DNA of 64,000 nt from Bosea sp. OAE506. Its GTDB lineage: Bacteria; Pseudomonadota; Alphaproteobacteria; Rhizobiales; Beijerinckiaceae. Shown one piece after another: positions 36,671 through 46,903 of this stretch (positions are counted from its first letter, which is position 1; every line of letters begins with the position of its first letter). The notes beneath the pieces are model-generated. The model saw only the letters and a program-made list of their open reading frames with translations. It made no database searches and had not been told where the DNA came from. Made by a program: the position numbers and the translations under genes. The stretch is from NCBI RefSeq assembly GCF_040546595.1, contig NZ_JBEPOB010000001.1, forward strand, positions 1,799,001 to 1,863,000, given 5' to 3'.

Positions 36671-37420
36671 TCAGCTTTTGCGGTGGATCTGGAAGCCGGC
36701 GAAGGACTGGCTCACCGGCATGATCTCGAGGCTGTTGATGTTGACATGGGCGGGGAGCGTCGCGACCCAGAACACCGTGTCGGCGATGTCCTGAGGCTGC
36801 AGCGGATCGGCGCCGCCATAGAGCGCGTCATAGGCGGCCTTGTCGCCGCCGTTGCGCACGAGCGTGAACTCGCTCTCGCAGAGGCCGGGCTCGATCGAGG
36901 TGACGCGCACGCCGGTGCCCTGCAGGTCCGAGCGCAGGCCGAGCGAGAACTGGCGGACGAAGGCCTTGGTGCCGCCATAGACGTTGCCGCCGGCATAGGG
37001 CCAGTTCGAGGCCACGGAGGCGATGTTGACGATGGCGCCGCGCCGCTCGATCAGCCCCGGCAACAGATGATGGGTCAGCGTCACCAGCCCGGTGACGTTG
37101 GTGCCGATCATCGTCTTCCAGTCGGAAAGCTTCGTCTGCGGCGCGGGCTTGGTCCCGAGCGCGAGGCCGGCATTGTTCAGGAGCACGTCGATCTTGGCGA
37201 AGTCGGCCGGCAGGGCTGCGAGCGCCGCCGCCATCGCCGCCTCGTCGGTGATGTCGAAGGTGGCGCCATGGAAGCGCTCGCCGAGCTCGGCCTTCAGGGC
37301 GTCGAGCCGGTCGGCCCGGCGCCCGGTGCCGATGACGCGCCAGCCGGCGGCGATGAAGCGGCGCGCGGTTGCGGCGCCGAAGCCGGCGGTGGCGCCGGAG
37401 ATCAGGATGGTCTTGGTCAT
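36671..37420 (-). CDS. Short-chain dehydrogenase (YdfG-like)
   Basis: 249-residue classical SDR. The NADP motif SGATAGFGAATAR is at 8-20, NNAG is at about 86, and the catalytic serine, YGGTK tyrosine and lysine lie near 137-156. The sequence resembles YdfG-type 3-hydroxy acid dehydrogenases, which oxidise serine and related acids. It is convergent with the TRAP genes and may or may not belong to that pathway. Confidence 0.87.
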   Translation of the reverse strand: MTKTILISGATAGFGAATARRFIAAGWRVIGTGRRADRLDALKAELGERFHGATFDITDEAAMAAALAALPADFAKIDVLLNNAGLALGTKPAPQTKLSDWKTMIGTNVTGLVTLTHHLLPGLIERRGAIVNIASVASNWPYAGGNVYGGTKAFVRQFSLGLRSDLQGTGVRVTSIEPGLCESEFTLVRNGGDKAAYDALYGGADPLQPQDIADTVFWVATLPAHVNINSLEIMPVSQSFAGFQIHRKS

Positions 37421-37529
37421 GGTCGGGCTTCCGGGTTGGTGGGCGTCGAAAAAGCAGCGCAGGGCCGGGCATTGCCGTGCCGTGGCGGGGCGATGAGGGA
37501 CCGCGGGATCGAGGAGCGTCGGTGGCGGA

Positions 37530-38555
37530 TCAGATCTCGCCGCCCTTGTGGAGATAGTCCTTCACCTCGAGGACGATCTTGTGGTCGAGCTCGCCGATCG
37601 CGGCCTCGTCGCGCCCGTCATAGGGGATCGCGAGCAGGACGTGGCGGATGGCATTGAGGCGGGCACGCAGCTTGTCGTTGCCGCGGATGACATGCCAGGG
37701 CGCCCAGTCGGTCGAGCTGCGCCGGAGCATCTCGTCGAAGGCTTCCGAATAGGCGGCGAAGCGCGGGATCGCCTCGAAATCGATCGGCGAGAGCTTCCAG
37801 CGCTTGAGCGGGTCGTGCCAGCGCGCATGCAGCCGCAGCATCTGCATCTCCGGCCCGATGGTGATGAACAGCTTGATCAGGCGGATGCCGTCGCGCACCA
37901 GCATGCCCTCGAAGGCCGGCGCCTCGTGCAGGAGGGTGTCGGTCTGCTCCGGTGTGCAGAAGCCCATGACGCGCTCGACGCCGGCACGGTTGTACCAGGA
38001 GCGGTCGAAGAAGGTGATCTCCCCGGCCGTGGGCATCTGCGCCGCATAGCGCTGGAAATACCATTGCCCCGCTTCGCTGTCGGAGGGCTTGGAGAGCGCG
38101 ACCACGCGGGCCTGGCGCGGGTTGAGATGCTGGGTGAAGCGGCCGATGGTGCCGCCCTTGCCGGCGCCGTCGCGGCCCTCGAACAGGACGACGACGCGCT
38201 CCTTGCGCTCGCGCACCCAGGTCGCGAGCTTCTGCAGTTCGATCTGCAGCGGCTCCAGCTCGCGCTCGTAGCGCTTGCGCTTCATGCGCTTGCCGTAAGG
38301 GTAGTCGCCGCTGCGAAAGGCGGCGTCCGTGATGGCGGCCGGCAGCGTCGGCGCCTCGATGTCGAAGCCCTGCGGGCCGAGTGGCTTGCGGGGCATCTTG
38401 GCCTTCGGCGTCTTGGTGGTCCCGGCCTTCGGTGTCCCGGCCTTCAGCGTCTTGGCCTTGGGAGGATTGGCCTTCGGCGTCGGAACGTCCGCACCACTGT
38501 CGGAGACGAGGCGGATCGCGGTCTTCTGCTTGCGCGCTGACAGGGCCTTGGCCAT
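37530..38555 (-). CDS. ppk2: Polyphosphate kinase 2
   Basis: 341-residue PPK2-family enzyme, which uses polyphosphate to phosphorylate nucleoside diphosphates. The Walker A motif GRDGAGKGGTI is near residue 130, DRSWYNRAGVERVMGF follows near 190, and a lid arginine region lies later. The N-terminus carries a lysine/proline/threonine-rich repeat (KAGTPKAGTTKTPKAK, about 35-60) before the core. GGAGG before the ATG at 38555 sets the start. It lies directly beside the phosphate regulon, fitting a phosphate-storage role. Confidence 0.93.
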   Translation of the reverse strand: MAKALSARKQKTAIRLVSDSGADVPTPKANPPKAKTLKAGTPKAGTTKTPKAKMPRKPLGPQGFDIEAPTLPAAITDAAFRSGDYPYGKRMKRKRYERELEPLQIELQKLATWVRERKERVVVLFEGRDGAGKGGTIGRFTQHLNPRQARVVALSKPSDSEAGQWYFQRYAAQMPTAGEITFFDRSWYNRAGVERVMGFCTPEQTDTLLHEAPAFEGMLVRDGIRLIKLFITIGPEMQMLRLHARWHDPLKRWKLSPIDFEAIPRFAAYSEAFDEMLRRSSTDWAPWHVIRGNDKLRARLNAIRHVLLAIPYDGRDEAAIGELDHKIVLEVKDYLHKGGEI

Positions 38556-38675
38556 CGGAGCCTCCTCGGCAATGCCCCAGCCTAGCGGGCCTGCGCGGCG
38601 AAGGGAATTGACGGGCGCCGCGCCGGCCCTCAGGAAGGAGCGCCCGCGTGCGCCCCCTTTCCTGCGGCGCTGCCC

Positions 38676-39746
38676 GTGTCGAGGTTTCCCATGCTCGGTG
38701 CCGTCGATCCCCAAGCCGCCACGACGCAGGCGCTCGTCGAAGCGATGGGCTCGGCCGCCGTGCTGCTCGACGCGCAGGGCGTGGCCCAGGCGCTGAGCCC
38801 GGCGATGCGCGCGCTGATCCCGGCCCTCGCGACGGGGCAGCTGCTGACGCTGGTGATGCGCGATCCCGATCTGATCGAGGCGATCGACGGCGTCGCGCGC
38901 CAGGGCGGCCGGCAGGTGATCGAACTGGTCGAGCGGGTGCCGGTCGAGCGCACCTTCCGCATCCATATCGCGGCGCTGGGGACCGATGTCCGGCGGCCGG
39001 TGCTGCTCACCTTCGAGGATCTCAGCGAGCAGCGCGTCACCGAGCGGATGCGCGTCGATTTCGTCGCCAATGCCAGCCATGAGCTGCGCACGCCGCTGGC
39101 CTCGCTGCTCGGCTTCGTCGAGACGCTGCAGGGGCCGGCGCGCAACGATGCCGGGGCGCGAGACCGTTTCCTGGCGATCATGCGCGAGCAGGGGCTGCGC
39201 ATGGCGCGGCTGGTGGACGATCTGCTCTCGCTCTCGCGCATCGAGTTGCGCGCCCATCTGGCGCCCGAGACGCCGGTCGATCTCACCGGCATCTCGCGCG
39301 AGATCGTGGATTCGCTGACGCTGATGGCGCGCGAGCGCGAGGTGACGCTGACGCTGCGGGCCCCGGCCGAGCCCGTCAACGTGCCGGGCGATCGCGACGA
39401 ACTGCTGCGGCTGATGGAGAACCTCGTCGAGAACGCGATCAAATACGGCAAGAGCGGCGGCGAGGTCGTGATCGAGGTCGTCGACGGGCCGCTCGAGGTC
39501 AGCGTCGGCGTGCGCGACGATGGGCCGGGAATCGCGCCGGAGCATCTGCCGCGGCTGACCGAGCGCTTCTACCGCGTCGACACCGCCGCGAGCCGCGAGG
39601 CCGGCGGCACGGGGCTCGGGCTTGCCATCGTCAAGCACATCGTGCTGCGCCATCGCGGGCGGCTGACGATCGAGAGTGCGCTCGGCCAGGGCGCGACGTT
39701 CAGGGCGGTGCTTCCGCGTTTCGGAGCGGCGCCACGCAAGCCGTGA
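38676..39746 (+). CDS. phoR: Phosphate regulon sensor histidine kinase
   Basis: 356-residue kinase of the PhoR type. A PAS-like domain occupies about 20-115. The phosphoacceptor H135 is in NASHELRTPLASLLGF. The ATPase domain shows NLVENAIKYG, DDGPGI and GGTGLGLAIVK. No membrane segment is seen at the N-terminus, unlike many PhoR proteins. A GTG at 38676 or the ATG at 38691 may be the start. It lies 121 bases before pstS, while its presumed partner phoB is at the far end of the pst operon. Confidence 0.92.
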   Translation: MSRFPMLGAVDPQAATTQALVEAMGSAAVLLDAQGVAQALSPAMRALIPALATGQLLTLVMRDPDLIEAIDGVARQGGRQVIELVERVPVERTFRIHIAALGTDVRRPVLLTFEDLSEQRVTERMRVDFVANASHELRTPLASLLGFVETLQGPARNDAGARDRFLAIMREQGLRMARLVDDLLSLSRIELRAHLAPETPVDLTGISREIVDSLTLMAREREVTLTLRAPAEPVNVPGDRDELLRLMENLVENAIKYGKSGGEVVIEVVDGPLEVSVGVRDDGPGIAPEHLPRLTERFYRVDTAASREAGGTGLGLAIVKHIVLRHRGRLTIESALGQGATFRAVLPRFGAAPRKP

Positions 39747-39796
39747 CAGCGTTCCTTAACGGTGGATGACGCCTTCATGACAGTCTGCGTGACGAA

Positions 39797-39814
39797 GTGT
39801 CATGAAGCTGTCAT
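39797..39814 (+). promoter_or_regulatory. Pho box upstream of pstS
   Basis: GTGTCAT, four bases, CTGTCAT: two direct 7-bp half-sites with the spacing of a PhoB-binding site. An inverted CATGACAG half-site lies at 39776-39783. The box is 53 bases before the pstS ATG, so it probably drives pstSCAB-phoU-phoB under phosphate starvation. Confidence 0.85.
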
Positions 39815-39867
39815 GCAGAAGGTGTTCTGAACGGCTCGCTGAACCTGCGACCCAGAGAGGACATCTC

Positions 39868-40909
39868 ATGCGCAAACTTCTCATTCTCGCGGCCGCGACC
39901 ATCGGTCTGTCGGGCGTGGCCCATTCCGGCGCTGCCCTTGCCGCCGACATCACCGGCGCCGGCGCGACCTTCCCCTTCCCGATCTACTCGAAATGGGCCC
40001 GAGGCCTACAAGAAAGAGACCAATATCGGTCTCAACTACCAGTCGATCGGCTCGGGTGGCGGCATCCGCCAGATCAAGGCGAAGACGGTCGCCTTCGGCG
40101 CCACCGACGCTCCGCTCAAGGGCGAGGACCTGACCAAGGACGGTCTGATCCAGTTCCCGACCGTGATGGGCGGCGTCGTCCCCGCGATCAACATCGCCGG
40201 CATCGACGCCCGCCAGCTCAAGCTGACCGGCCCGATCCTGGCCGAGATCTACATGGGCACCGTCAAGAAGTGGAACGATCCCAAGATCGTCGCGCTCAAC
40301 AGCGGGCTGAAGCTGCCCGACGCCAACATCAGCCCCGTGTACCGCTCGGACGGTTCGGGCACGACTTTCGTCTTCACCGACTATCTCGCCAAGGTCTCGG
40401 CCGAGTGGAAGTCCAAGGTCGGCGCCAACACCTCGGTGCAGTGGGCTGTCGGCATCGGCGGCAAGGGCAATGAGGGCGTCTCGGCTTCGGTCAAGCAGGT
40501 CGCCAACTCGATCGGCTATGTCGAATACGCCTACGCCAAGCAGAACAAGCTCAGCTACGCGCTGATCCAGAACGCCGACGGCAACTTCCCGGATCCGGAC
40601 GACAAGTCCTTCCAGGCCGCCGCCGCCAATGCCGACTGGAACGCGGCTCCCGGCTTCGGCATCTCGCTGAACAACCAGAAGGGCGCCGAGGCCTGGCCGA
40701 TCACGGCCGCGACCTTCCTGCTCGTCCACGCCAAGCCGGAGAAGCCGGAAGAGGTGCAGGCCGCGCTGAAGTTCGTCGACTGGGCCTTCAAGAACGGCGA
40801 CAAGCTCGCTCTCGACCTCGAATACGTGCCGCTGCCGGCCACGGTTAAGGACCAGGTCCGCGCCTCCTGGAAGGGCGTCACCGATCCGTCGGGCAAGCCG
40901 ATCTTCTGA
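39868..40909 (+). pseudogene. pstS: Phosphate ABC transporter substrate-binding protein, frameshifted by one extra C
   Basis: Would encode a 346-residue periplasmic PstS. The signal peptide (about 1-26, ending ALAAD) and ITGAGATFPFPIYSKWA read in frame from 39868. An extra C in the GGGCCC at 39995-40000 then shifts the frame. Without it AEAYKKETNIGLNYQSIGSGGG continues to the stop at 40909. Phosphate-binding stretches SIGSGGG and YRSDGSGTTF are intact. The rest of the operon is undamaged, so a sequencing error is likely. Confidence 0.9.
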
Positions 40910-41069
40910 TCCCCGATACCGGGCGAGGCGGGACTTGCTCCTGCCTCGCTCTCTCCTTCCGACCCCCATCCCGAGCCGCGGCGGCCTCGACCGCAGCTCC
41001 GGATGAGGGCCCGACCGAGACCCTCCTCGCCCTTCGCCTCCTCGTTCCGCTACGACCGGAGTTCCACGG

Positions 41070-42041
41070 ATGACCGCCGTGACCGATACCCTGAACATTC
41101 CGGCCGCGCGGCCGCAGCGAAAGACGCCGAAGGGCACCTTCGACATCGTCTTCCGCAATGCCAGCTTCCTCTCGGCGCTGTTTGTGCTGGTGCTGCTGGC
41201 CGGCATCATGCTGTCGATGGTCATCGGCGGCTGGCCGGCCTTCAAGACCTTCGGGCTCGGCTTCATCACTGGTTCGCAGTGGGACACGCAGGCCGATGTC
41301 TATGGCGCCTGGCCAGCCATCGTCGGCACGCTCTCGACAGCGCTGATCGCGCTGCTGATCGGCGTGCCGCTCTCGCTGGGCATCGCCGTCTACCTGACGC
41401 AGCTCGCCCCGCCCTGGTTCAAGCAGCCGGTCTCGACCACGATCGAGCTGCTCGCCGCCGTGCCCTCGATCATCTACGGCATGTGGGGCCTGTTCGTCTT
41501 CGTGCCGCTGTTTGCGGCCTATGTGCAGGTGCCGCTCTCCAACATCGTCGAGGGCATGCCGGTCGTCGGCACGATCCTGTATTCGCGCTCGCCCTCGGGG
41601 CTGGGTATTCTGACGGCAGGCATCATCCTCGCCTTCATGATCATCCCCTTCATCGCCTCGATCGTGCGCGACATGCTCGACCAGATCCCCTCCGTGCTGC
41701 GCGAGAGCGCCTATGGCATCGGGGCGACGACCTGGGAGGTGGTGCGCCATGTGCTGGTGCCGCAGGCCGGCGTCTCGATCATCGGCGCGATCATGCTCGG
41801 CCTGGGCCGCGCGCTCGGCGAGACGATGGCGGTGACCTTCGTGGTCGGCAACGCCAACCGCCTCTCGGGCTCGGTGATGGACCCCGGCTCGACGATCGCC
41901 TCGCGCATCGCCAACGAGTTCAACGAGGCGCTGGGCCTGCAGCTCAACGCGCTGATCGCGCTGGGCTGCATCCTCTTCTTCGTCACATTCGTCGTCCTGG
42001 TCATCGCGCGCATCCTGGTGTCGCGGGTCAAGTCCTTCTGA
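41070..42041 (+). CDS. pstC: Phosphate ABC transporter permease PstC
   Basis: 323-residue inner-membrane permease with about six segments. Its cytoplasmic EAA-type loop reads RESAYGIGATTWEVVRHVLVPQA at about 211-233, the contact with PstB. GGAG lies shortly before the ATG at 41070. The 160-base spacer from pstS holds an imperfect GC hairpin near 40973-41005 but no gene. It forms the high-affinity phosphate importer with PstS, PstA and PstB. Confidence 0.95.
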   Translation: MTAVTDTLNIPAARPQRKTPKGTFDIVFRNASFLSALFVLVLLAGIMLSMVIGGWPAFKTFGLGFITGSQWDTQADVYGAWPAIVGTLSTALIALLIGVPLSLGIAVYLTQLAPPWFKQPVSTTIELLAAVPSIIYGMWGLFVFVPLFAAYVQVPLSNIVEGMPVVGTILYSRSPSGLGILTAGIILAFMIIPFIASIVRDMLDQIPSVLRESAYGIGATTWEVVRHVLVPQAGVSIIGAIMLGLGRALGETMAVTFVVGNANRLSGSVMDPGSTIASRIANEFNEALGLQLNALIALGCILFFVTFVVLVIARILVSRVKSF

Positions 42042-42053
42042 GCGAGCCCGATC

Positions 42054-42941
42054 ATGAGCCTGACGACCTCCTCCGCCGCTCCCGCCCCGCGCGCCAACTG
42101 GGGCCGGGTGCGCCCCTCTCGCCGCACCGCCGACAAGGCGATGCGCGTGATCGCCACCGCCTTCACCTTCCTGGCGATCTTCGTGCTCTTCTGGATCCTC
42201 GGCATGCTGATCGTGAAGGGCATCGGCGGGCTTTCCGTCGCGACCTTCACCCAGATCACCCCCGGGCCGGGCTCGGAGGGCGGCGGCCTCGCCAACGCCA
42301 TCGTCGGCTCGATCGTGCTGACCTTCCTCGGCATCGTCGTGGCGACGCCGATTGGCGTTCTGGCCGGCACCTATCTCGCCGAATACGGCAAGGGCTCGAA
42401 GCTCGCCGACCTGATCCGCTTCATCAACGACATCCTGCTCTCGGCGCCGTCGATCCTGATCGGCCTGTTCGTCTACGTCATCATGGTCGAGCCGCTGGGC
42501 GGCTATTCCGGCTGGGCCGGCGGCGTCGCGCTCGGCATCATCGCCATCCCCGTGATCGTGCGCACCACCGAGGACATGCTGCGCCTCGTCCCGGGGCCAT
42601 TGCGCGAGGCCGGCTCGGCGCTCGGCGCGCCGCCCTCCGTGGTCATCACCTCGATCACCTGGAAGGCGGCGAAGTCGGGCATGGTCACCGGCATCCTGCT
42701 GGCGCTTGCCCGCATCGCCGGCGAGACGGCGCCGCTGATCTTCACCGCGCTCAACAACAATTTCTGGTTCTCGCCGACGCTCTCGGGCGGCATCTCCAAC
42801 CTGCCGGTGACGATCTACCAGTTCGCCTCGGCGCCTTACGAGAACTGGCAGCAGCTCGCCTGGGCCGGTTCGCTGATCATCACCATGTCGATCCTGCTGC
42901 TCTCGCTCGTCGCCCGCCGCATCGTGCGCGGCGCCAAGTAA
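42054..42941 (+). CDS. pstA: Phosphate ABC transporter permease PstA
   Basis: 295-residue partner permease of PstC with about six membrane segments. The EAA-type loop reads [19 protein letters not shown] at about 183-201. It starts 12 bases after the pstC stop. No odd features. Confidence 0.95.
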   Translation: MSLTTSSAAPAPRANWGRVRPSRRTADKAMRVIATAFTFLAIFVLFWILGMLIVKGIGGLSVATFTQITPGPGSEGGGLANAIVGSIVLTFLGIVVATPIGVLAGTYLAEYGKGSKLADLIRFINDILLSAPSILIGLFVYVIMVEPLGGYSGWAGGVALGIIAIPVIVRTTEDMLRLVPGPLREAGSALGAPPSVVITSITWKAAKSGMVTGILLALARIAGETAPLIFTALNNNFWFSPTLSGGISNLPVTIYQFASAPYENWQQLAWAGSLIITMSILLLSLVARRIVRGAK

Positions 42942-42987
42942 CGGCCGCGTCTCCAACCCGTCGCGTCAGATCCGAAGGAAACCTTCG

Positions 42988-43788
<801 letters not shown>

Positions 43789-43832
43789 TCGTCCGCCGCT
43801 TCAGCCCCAGCAATCCGAAGGACCACGCCGCG

Positions 43833-44552
43833 ATGACCGACCATATCGTCCGCTCCTATGACGCCGAACTCGAGGGTATCCGCCGCAGCCTCGCCGAGAT
43901 GGGCGGCATGTCCGAGCGCATGCTCGGCGATTCCACCGTCGCCCTGGTGCGCCGCGACACGACGCTCGCCCAGAAGGTGATCTCGGCCGACCAGCGGCTC
44001 GACAACCTCCAGCGCGACGTCGAGGAGCGCGCCGTGCTGACGATCGCCCGGCGCCAGCCGCTGGCCAACGATCTGCGCGAGCTGATCTCGGCGATCCGCA
44101 TCGCCTCCGACATCGAGCGCGTCGGCGACCTCGCCAAGAACATCGCCAAGCGCGCGGTGGCGATCTCCGGCCAGTTCTCGCCGCCGCACCGCGCCGTGGT
44201 CGGGCTGGAGCATATGAGCCGGCTGGTGCAGGCGCAGCTCAAGGACGTGCTCGACGCCTATGCCACCAGCAACGAGCAGAAGGCGCTCGAGGTCTGGCAT
44301 CGCGACGGCGAAATCGACGCGCTCTACACCTCGCTCTTCCGCGAGCTGCTGACCTACATGATGGAAGATCCGCGCAACATCACCTTCTGCACGCATCTCC
44401 TGTTCTGCGCCAAGAACGTCGAGCGCATCGGCGACCACACCACCAACATCGCCGAGACGATCCACTATCTCGTCACCGGCGAGTCGCTCGACATCAACCG
44501 TCCCAAGCTCGAGACCACCGACATCACGGTCGAGGCCGTGACGGGTAGCTGA
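43833..44552 (+). CDS. phoU: Phosphate uptake regulator PhoU
   Basis: 239-residue protein of two PhoU three-helix repeats, each with an E/DxxxD metal-binding pattern. DIERVGDLAKNIAKRA is in the first repeat and VERIGDHTTNIAE in the second. PhoU links the Pst transporter to the PhoR kinase and represses the regulon when phosphate is plentiful. The ATG at 43833 lies 44 bases after pstB. Confidence 0.95.
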   Translation: MTDHIVRSYDAELEGIRRSLAEMGGMSERMLGDSTVALVRRDTTLAQKVISADQRLDNLQRDVEERAVLTIARRQPLANDLRELISAIRIASDIERVGDLAKNIAKRAVAISGQFSPPHRAVVGLEHMSRLVQAQLKDVLDAYATSNEQKALEVWHRDGEIDALYTSLFRELLTYMMEDPRNITFCTHLLFCAKNVERIGDHTTNIAETIHYLVTGESLDINRPKLETTDITVEAVTGS

Positions 44553-44579
44553 CAATACCGACTGCGCCGGAGCCTTCGC

Positions 44580-44672
44580 CGTCATGGTCGGGCCTGACCC
44601 GACCATCCACGTCTTCGCCGGACCCAACCCGCGTTCAAGACGTGGATGCCCGCCAGGAGGGCGAGCATGACG
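44580..44672. repeat. Family A element (CCACGTCTT subtype) between phoU and phoB
   Basis: GGTCGGGCCTGACCCGACC hairpin with inner arms ATCCACGTCTT and AAGACGTGGAT, then a second hairpin GCCCGCC...GGCGAGC and ATGACG end. Same subtype as the element at 23859. Confidence 0.85.
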
Positions 44673-44710
44673 ATGCGTTCCGGAACAAACGCCAAGAACG
44701 GAATCGCGCC

Positions 44711-45409
44711 ATGGCCGCCCGCATCCTGATCGTCGAGGACGAGGAACCGCTCACCCTGCTGCTGCGCTACAATCTCGAGGCCGAGGGCTTCGTGGTCGAC
44801 AGCGTCGCGCGCGGCGACGACGCGGAACTGCACCTGCGCGACAACACGCCCGATCTCGTGCTGCTCGACTGGATGCTGCCGGGTCTTTCGGGCATCGAGC
44901 TGTGCCGGCGGCTGCGGGCGCGGCGCGACACCGAGCGGGTGCCGATCATCATGCTCACCGCCCGCGGCGAGGAGACCGAGCGGGTGCGCGGGCTCGCCAC
45001 CGGCGCCGACGACTATGTCGTCAAGCCGTTCTCGCTGCCGGAGCTGATCGCGCGCATCCAGGCGCTGCTGCGCCGGGCCAAGCCCGGCCATGTCGCGGGG
45101 CTGCTGGTCGCCGGTGATCTCGAACTCGACCGCACGACGCGTCGCGTGCGCCGCTCCGGCGAGGAGCTGCATCTGGGGCCGACCGAGTTCCGCCTGCTGG
45201 AATTCCTGATGCAGGCGCCGGGCCGGGTCTATTCCCGCGCGCAGCTGCTCGACGCGGTCTGGGGCCGCGACGTCTATATCGACGAGCGCACCGTCGACGT
45301 GCATGTCGGGCGCCTGCGCAAGGCGATCACGCCGGGCGACGCCAAGGACCCGCTGCGCACCGTCCGCGGCGCGGGCTACGCCTTCGACGAGACCTTCGCG
45401 CGGGTCTGA
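44711..45409 (+). CDS. phoB: Phosphate regulon response regulator PhoB
   Basis: 232-residue OmpR/PhoB-class regulator. The receiver domain has the phosphoacceptor D53 in LVLLDWMLPG and the conserved lysine in DDYVVKPFS (about 106). The C-terminal winged helix includes LHLGPTEFRLLEFLMQAPGR and ERTVDVHVGRLRKA. The ATG at 44711 begins the usual MAARILIVEDE. It is activated by PhoR and binds Pho boxes such as the one before pstS. Confidence 0.95.
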   Translation: MAARILIVEDEEPLTLLLRYNLEAEGFVVDSVARGDDAELHLRDNTPDLVLLDWMLPGLSGIELCRRLRARRDTERVPIIMLTARGEETERVRGLATGADDYVVKPFSLPELIARIQALLRRAKPGHVAGLLVAGDLELDRTTRRVRRSGEELHLGPTEFRLLEFLMQAPGRVYSRAQLLDAVWGRDVYIDERTVDVHVGRLRKAITPGDAKDPLRTVRGAGYAFDETFARV

Positions 45410-45419
45410 GGGCGGGAGG

Positions 45420-45512
45420 CGTCATGCTCGGGCGAAGACCCGAGCATCTCGTGACGCTGAGGCTCCCATGCCCGTCCGGCTGGAGATTCTCGGGCCAAGC
45501 CCGAGAATGACG
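45420..45512. repeat. Family A palindromic element after phoB
   Basis: ATGCTCGGG with CCCGAGCAT, then GATTCTCGGG with CCCGAGAATGACG. It separates phoB from the flavoprotein gene. Confidence 0.88.
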
Positions 45513-45574
45513 AGGTTACGCCGGCATGCGCCTGATCGCTTGACCCGCGACGCCCGACGGCGCAAGCCGGCCCG

Positions 45575-46828
45575 ATGCACAGCAAAGACATCGCCATCAT
45601 CGGCGCCGGCCCCGCCGGGCTGACCGCCGCCGAGCGGCTGGCGCAGGCCGGCCATCGTGTCACGATCCATGAGCGGATGCCGTCGCCGGCGCGGAAGTTC
45701 CTGCTCGCCGGGCGCGGCGGGCTCAACATCACCCATTCCGAGCCGCTGGAGACCTTCCTGCCGCATTACGGTGCGGCGCGGGACTGGCTCGAACCCGCGG
45801 TCAACACCTTCCCGCCGCAGGCGCTGCGCGGCTGGGCCGACGCGCTGGGCGCGGAGAGCTTCATTGGCACGAGCGGGCGCGTCTTCCCGAAGGCGATGAA
45901 GGCCTCGCCGCTGCTGCGCGCCTGGCTGCGCCGGCTCGACGGGCTCGGCGTGCGGCTCGAAGCCGGCCGGCGCTGGACCGGCTGGAACGCGCAGGGAGCG
46001 CTGACCTTCGTGACGGCGGCCGGCGAGGCGACGCTCACGCCGGATGCGACGCTGCTGGCGCTCGGCGGAGCGAGCTGGCCGCGGCTGGGGTCCGATGGCG
46101 GTTGGGTTCCGCTGCTGGCGGGGAGGGGCGTTGCCGTTTCGCCCCTGCGGCCGGCCAATGGCGGCTTCGCGGTGGCCTGGTCCGATACCCTTCGCGAGCG
46201 CTTCGCCGGCGCGCCTTTGAAGCGGATCACGCTGCGCTTTGCCGGCAAAGAGATTGCGGGCGAGGCGATGATCGACGCGAACGGCCTGGAGGGCGGCGCG
46301 ATCTACGCGCTGTCGGGACCGCTGCGAGAGGCGATCGCGCGCGATGGTTCGGCGGTGCTGGAGATTGATCTGCGGCCCCATCTCGACCTCGCCCGGCTGA
46401 CCGACAAGCTCGGCAAGCGCCGGCCTGGTGAGACGCTGAGCAACCATCTGCGCAAGGCGGCGGGGCTTTCGCCGGCGGCGGTGGCCGTGTTGCGCGACAG
46501 CGTCGGCGGCAAACTCGACGAAACGCCGGCCGCGCTGGCGGCGGCGATCAAATCCGCGCCTGTGCGCCTGACGGGGACGATGCCGATCGACCGGGCGATT
46601 TCCAGCGCCGGCGGCATCGCCGCCGACGAGATCGACGACGGCTTCATGCTGCGCCGCCTGCCGGGCGTCTTCGTCGCCGGCGAGATGCTGGACTGGGAAG
46701 CCCCCACCGGCGGCTATCTGTTGCAGGGCTGCTTCGCCACCGGCGTCGCCGCGGCGGCCGGGATGGTGGGGTGGCTGGGGCAACGAGAGCAGCGCGTCAT
46801 GCTCGGGCTTGACCCGAGCATCTCATGA
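45575..46828 (+). CDS. TIGR03862-type flavoprotein (HI0933-like)
   Basis: 417-residue FAD-binding oxidoreductase-like protein. The dinucleotide motif IIGAGPAGLTAAERLAQAG is at about 6-24, and FLLAGRGGLNITHSE follows near 46-60. A C-terminal FAD segment reads GVFVAGEMLDWEAPTGGYLLQGCFATG. The reaction is unknown. The last ten residues (VMLGLDPSIS) and the stop come from a family A palindrome at the gene's 3' end, so the natural C-terminus may have ended earlier in an ancestor. Confidence 0.88.
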   Translation: MHSKDIAIIGAGPAGLTAAERLAQAGHRVTIHERMPSPARKFLLAGRGGLNITHSEPLETFLPHYGAARDWLEPAVNTFPPQALRGWADALGAESFIGTSGRVFPKAMKASPLLRAWLRRLDGLGVRLEAGRRWTGWNAQGALTFVTAAGEATLTPDATLLALGGASWPRLGSDGGWVPLLAGRGVAVSPLRPANGGFAVAWSDTLRERFAGAPLKRITLRFAGKEIAGEAMIDANGLEGGAIYALSGPLREAIARDGSAVLEIDLRPHLDLARLTDKLGKRRPGETLSNHLRKAAGLSPAAVAVLRDSVGGKLDETPAALAAAIKSAPVRLTGTMPIDRAISSAGGIAADEIDDGFMLRRLPGVFVAGEMLDWEAPTGGYLLQGCFATGVAAAAGMVGWLGQREQRVMLGLDPSIS

Positions 46829-46898
46829 GGTTGAGGCGCCCGCACTTCGCTCGTCCTGCGATTCTCGGATCTGAGCTTCGCTCCGCCCGAGAATGACG
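46795..46898. repeat. Family A palindromic element overlapping the flavoprotein 3' end
   Basis: ATGCTCGGGCTTGACCCGAG hairpin containing the stop codon region, then a GATTCTCGGA...CCGAGAATGACG hairpin. The genes on either side are convergent. Confidence 0.88.
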
Positions 46899-46903
46899 GA
46901 GGT

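Noticed and set aside
38556..39653. Open extension of the ppk2 frame across phoR
   Set aside because: The ppk2 start at 38555 has a strong ribosome-binding site and phoR on the plus strand is complete.
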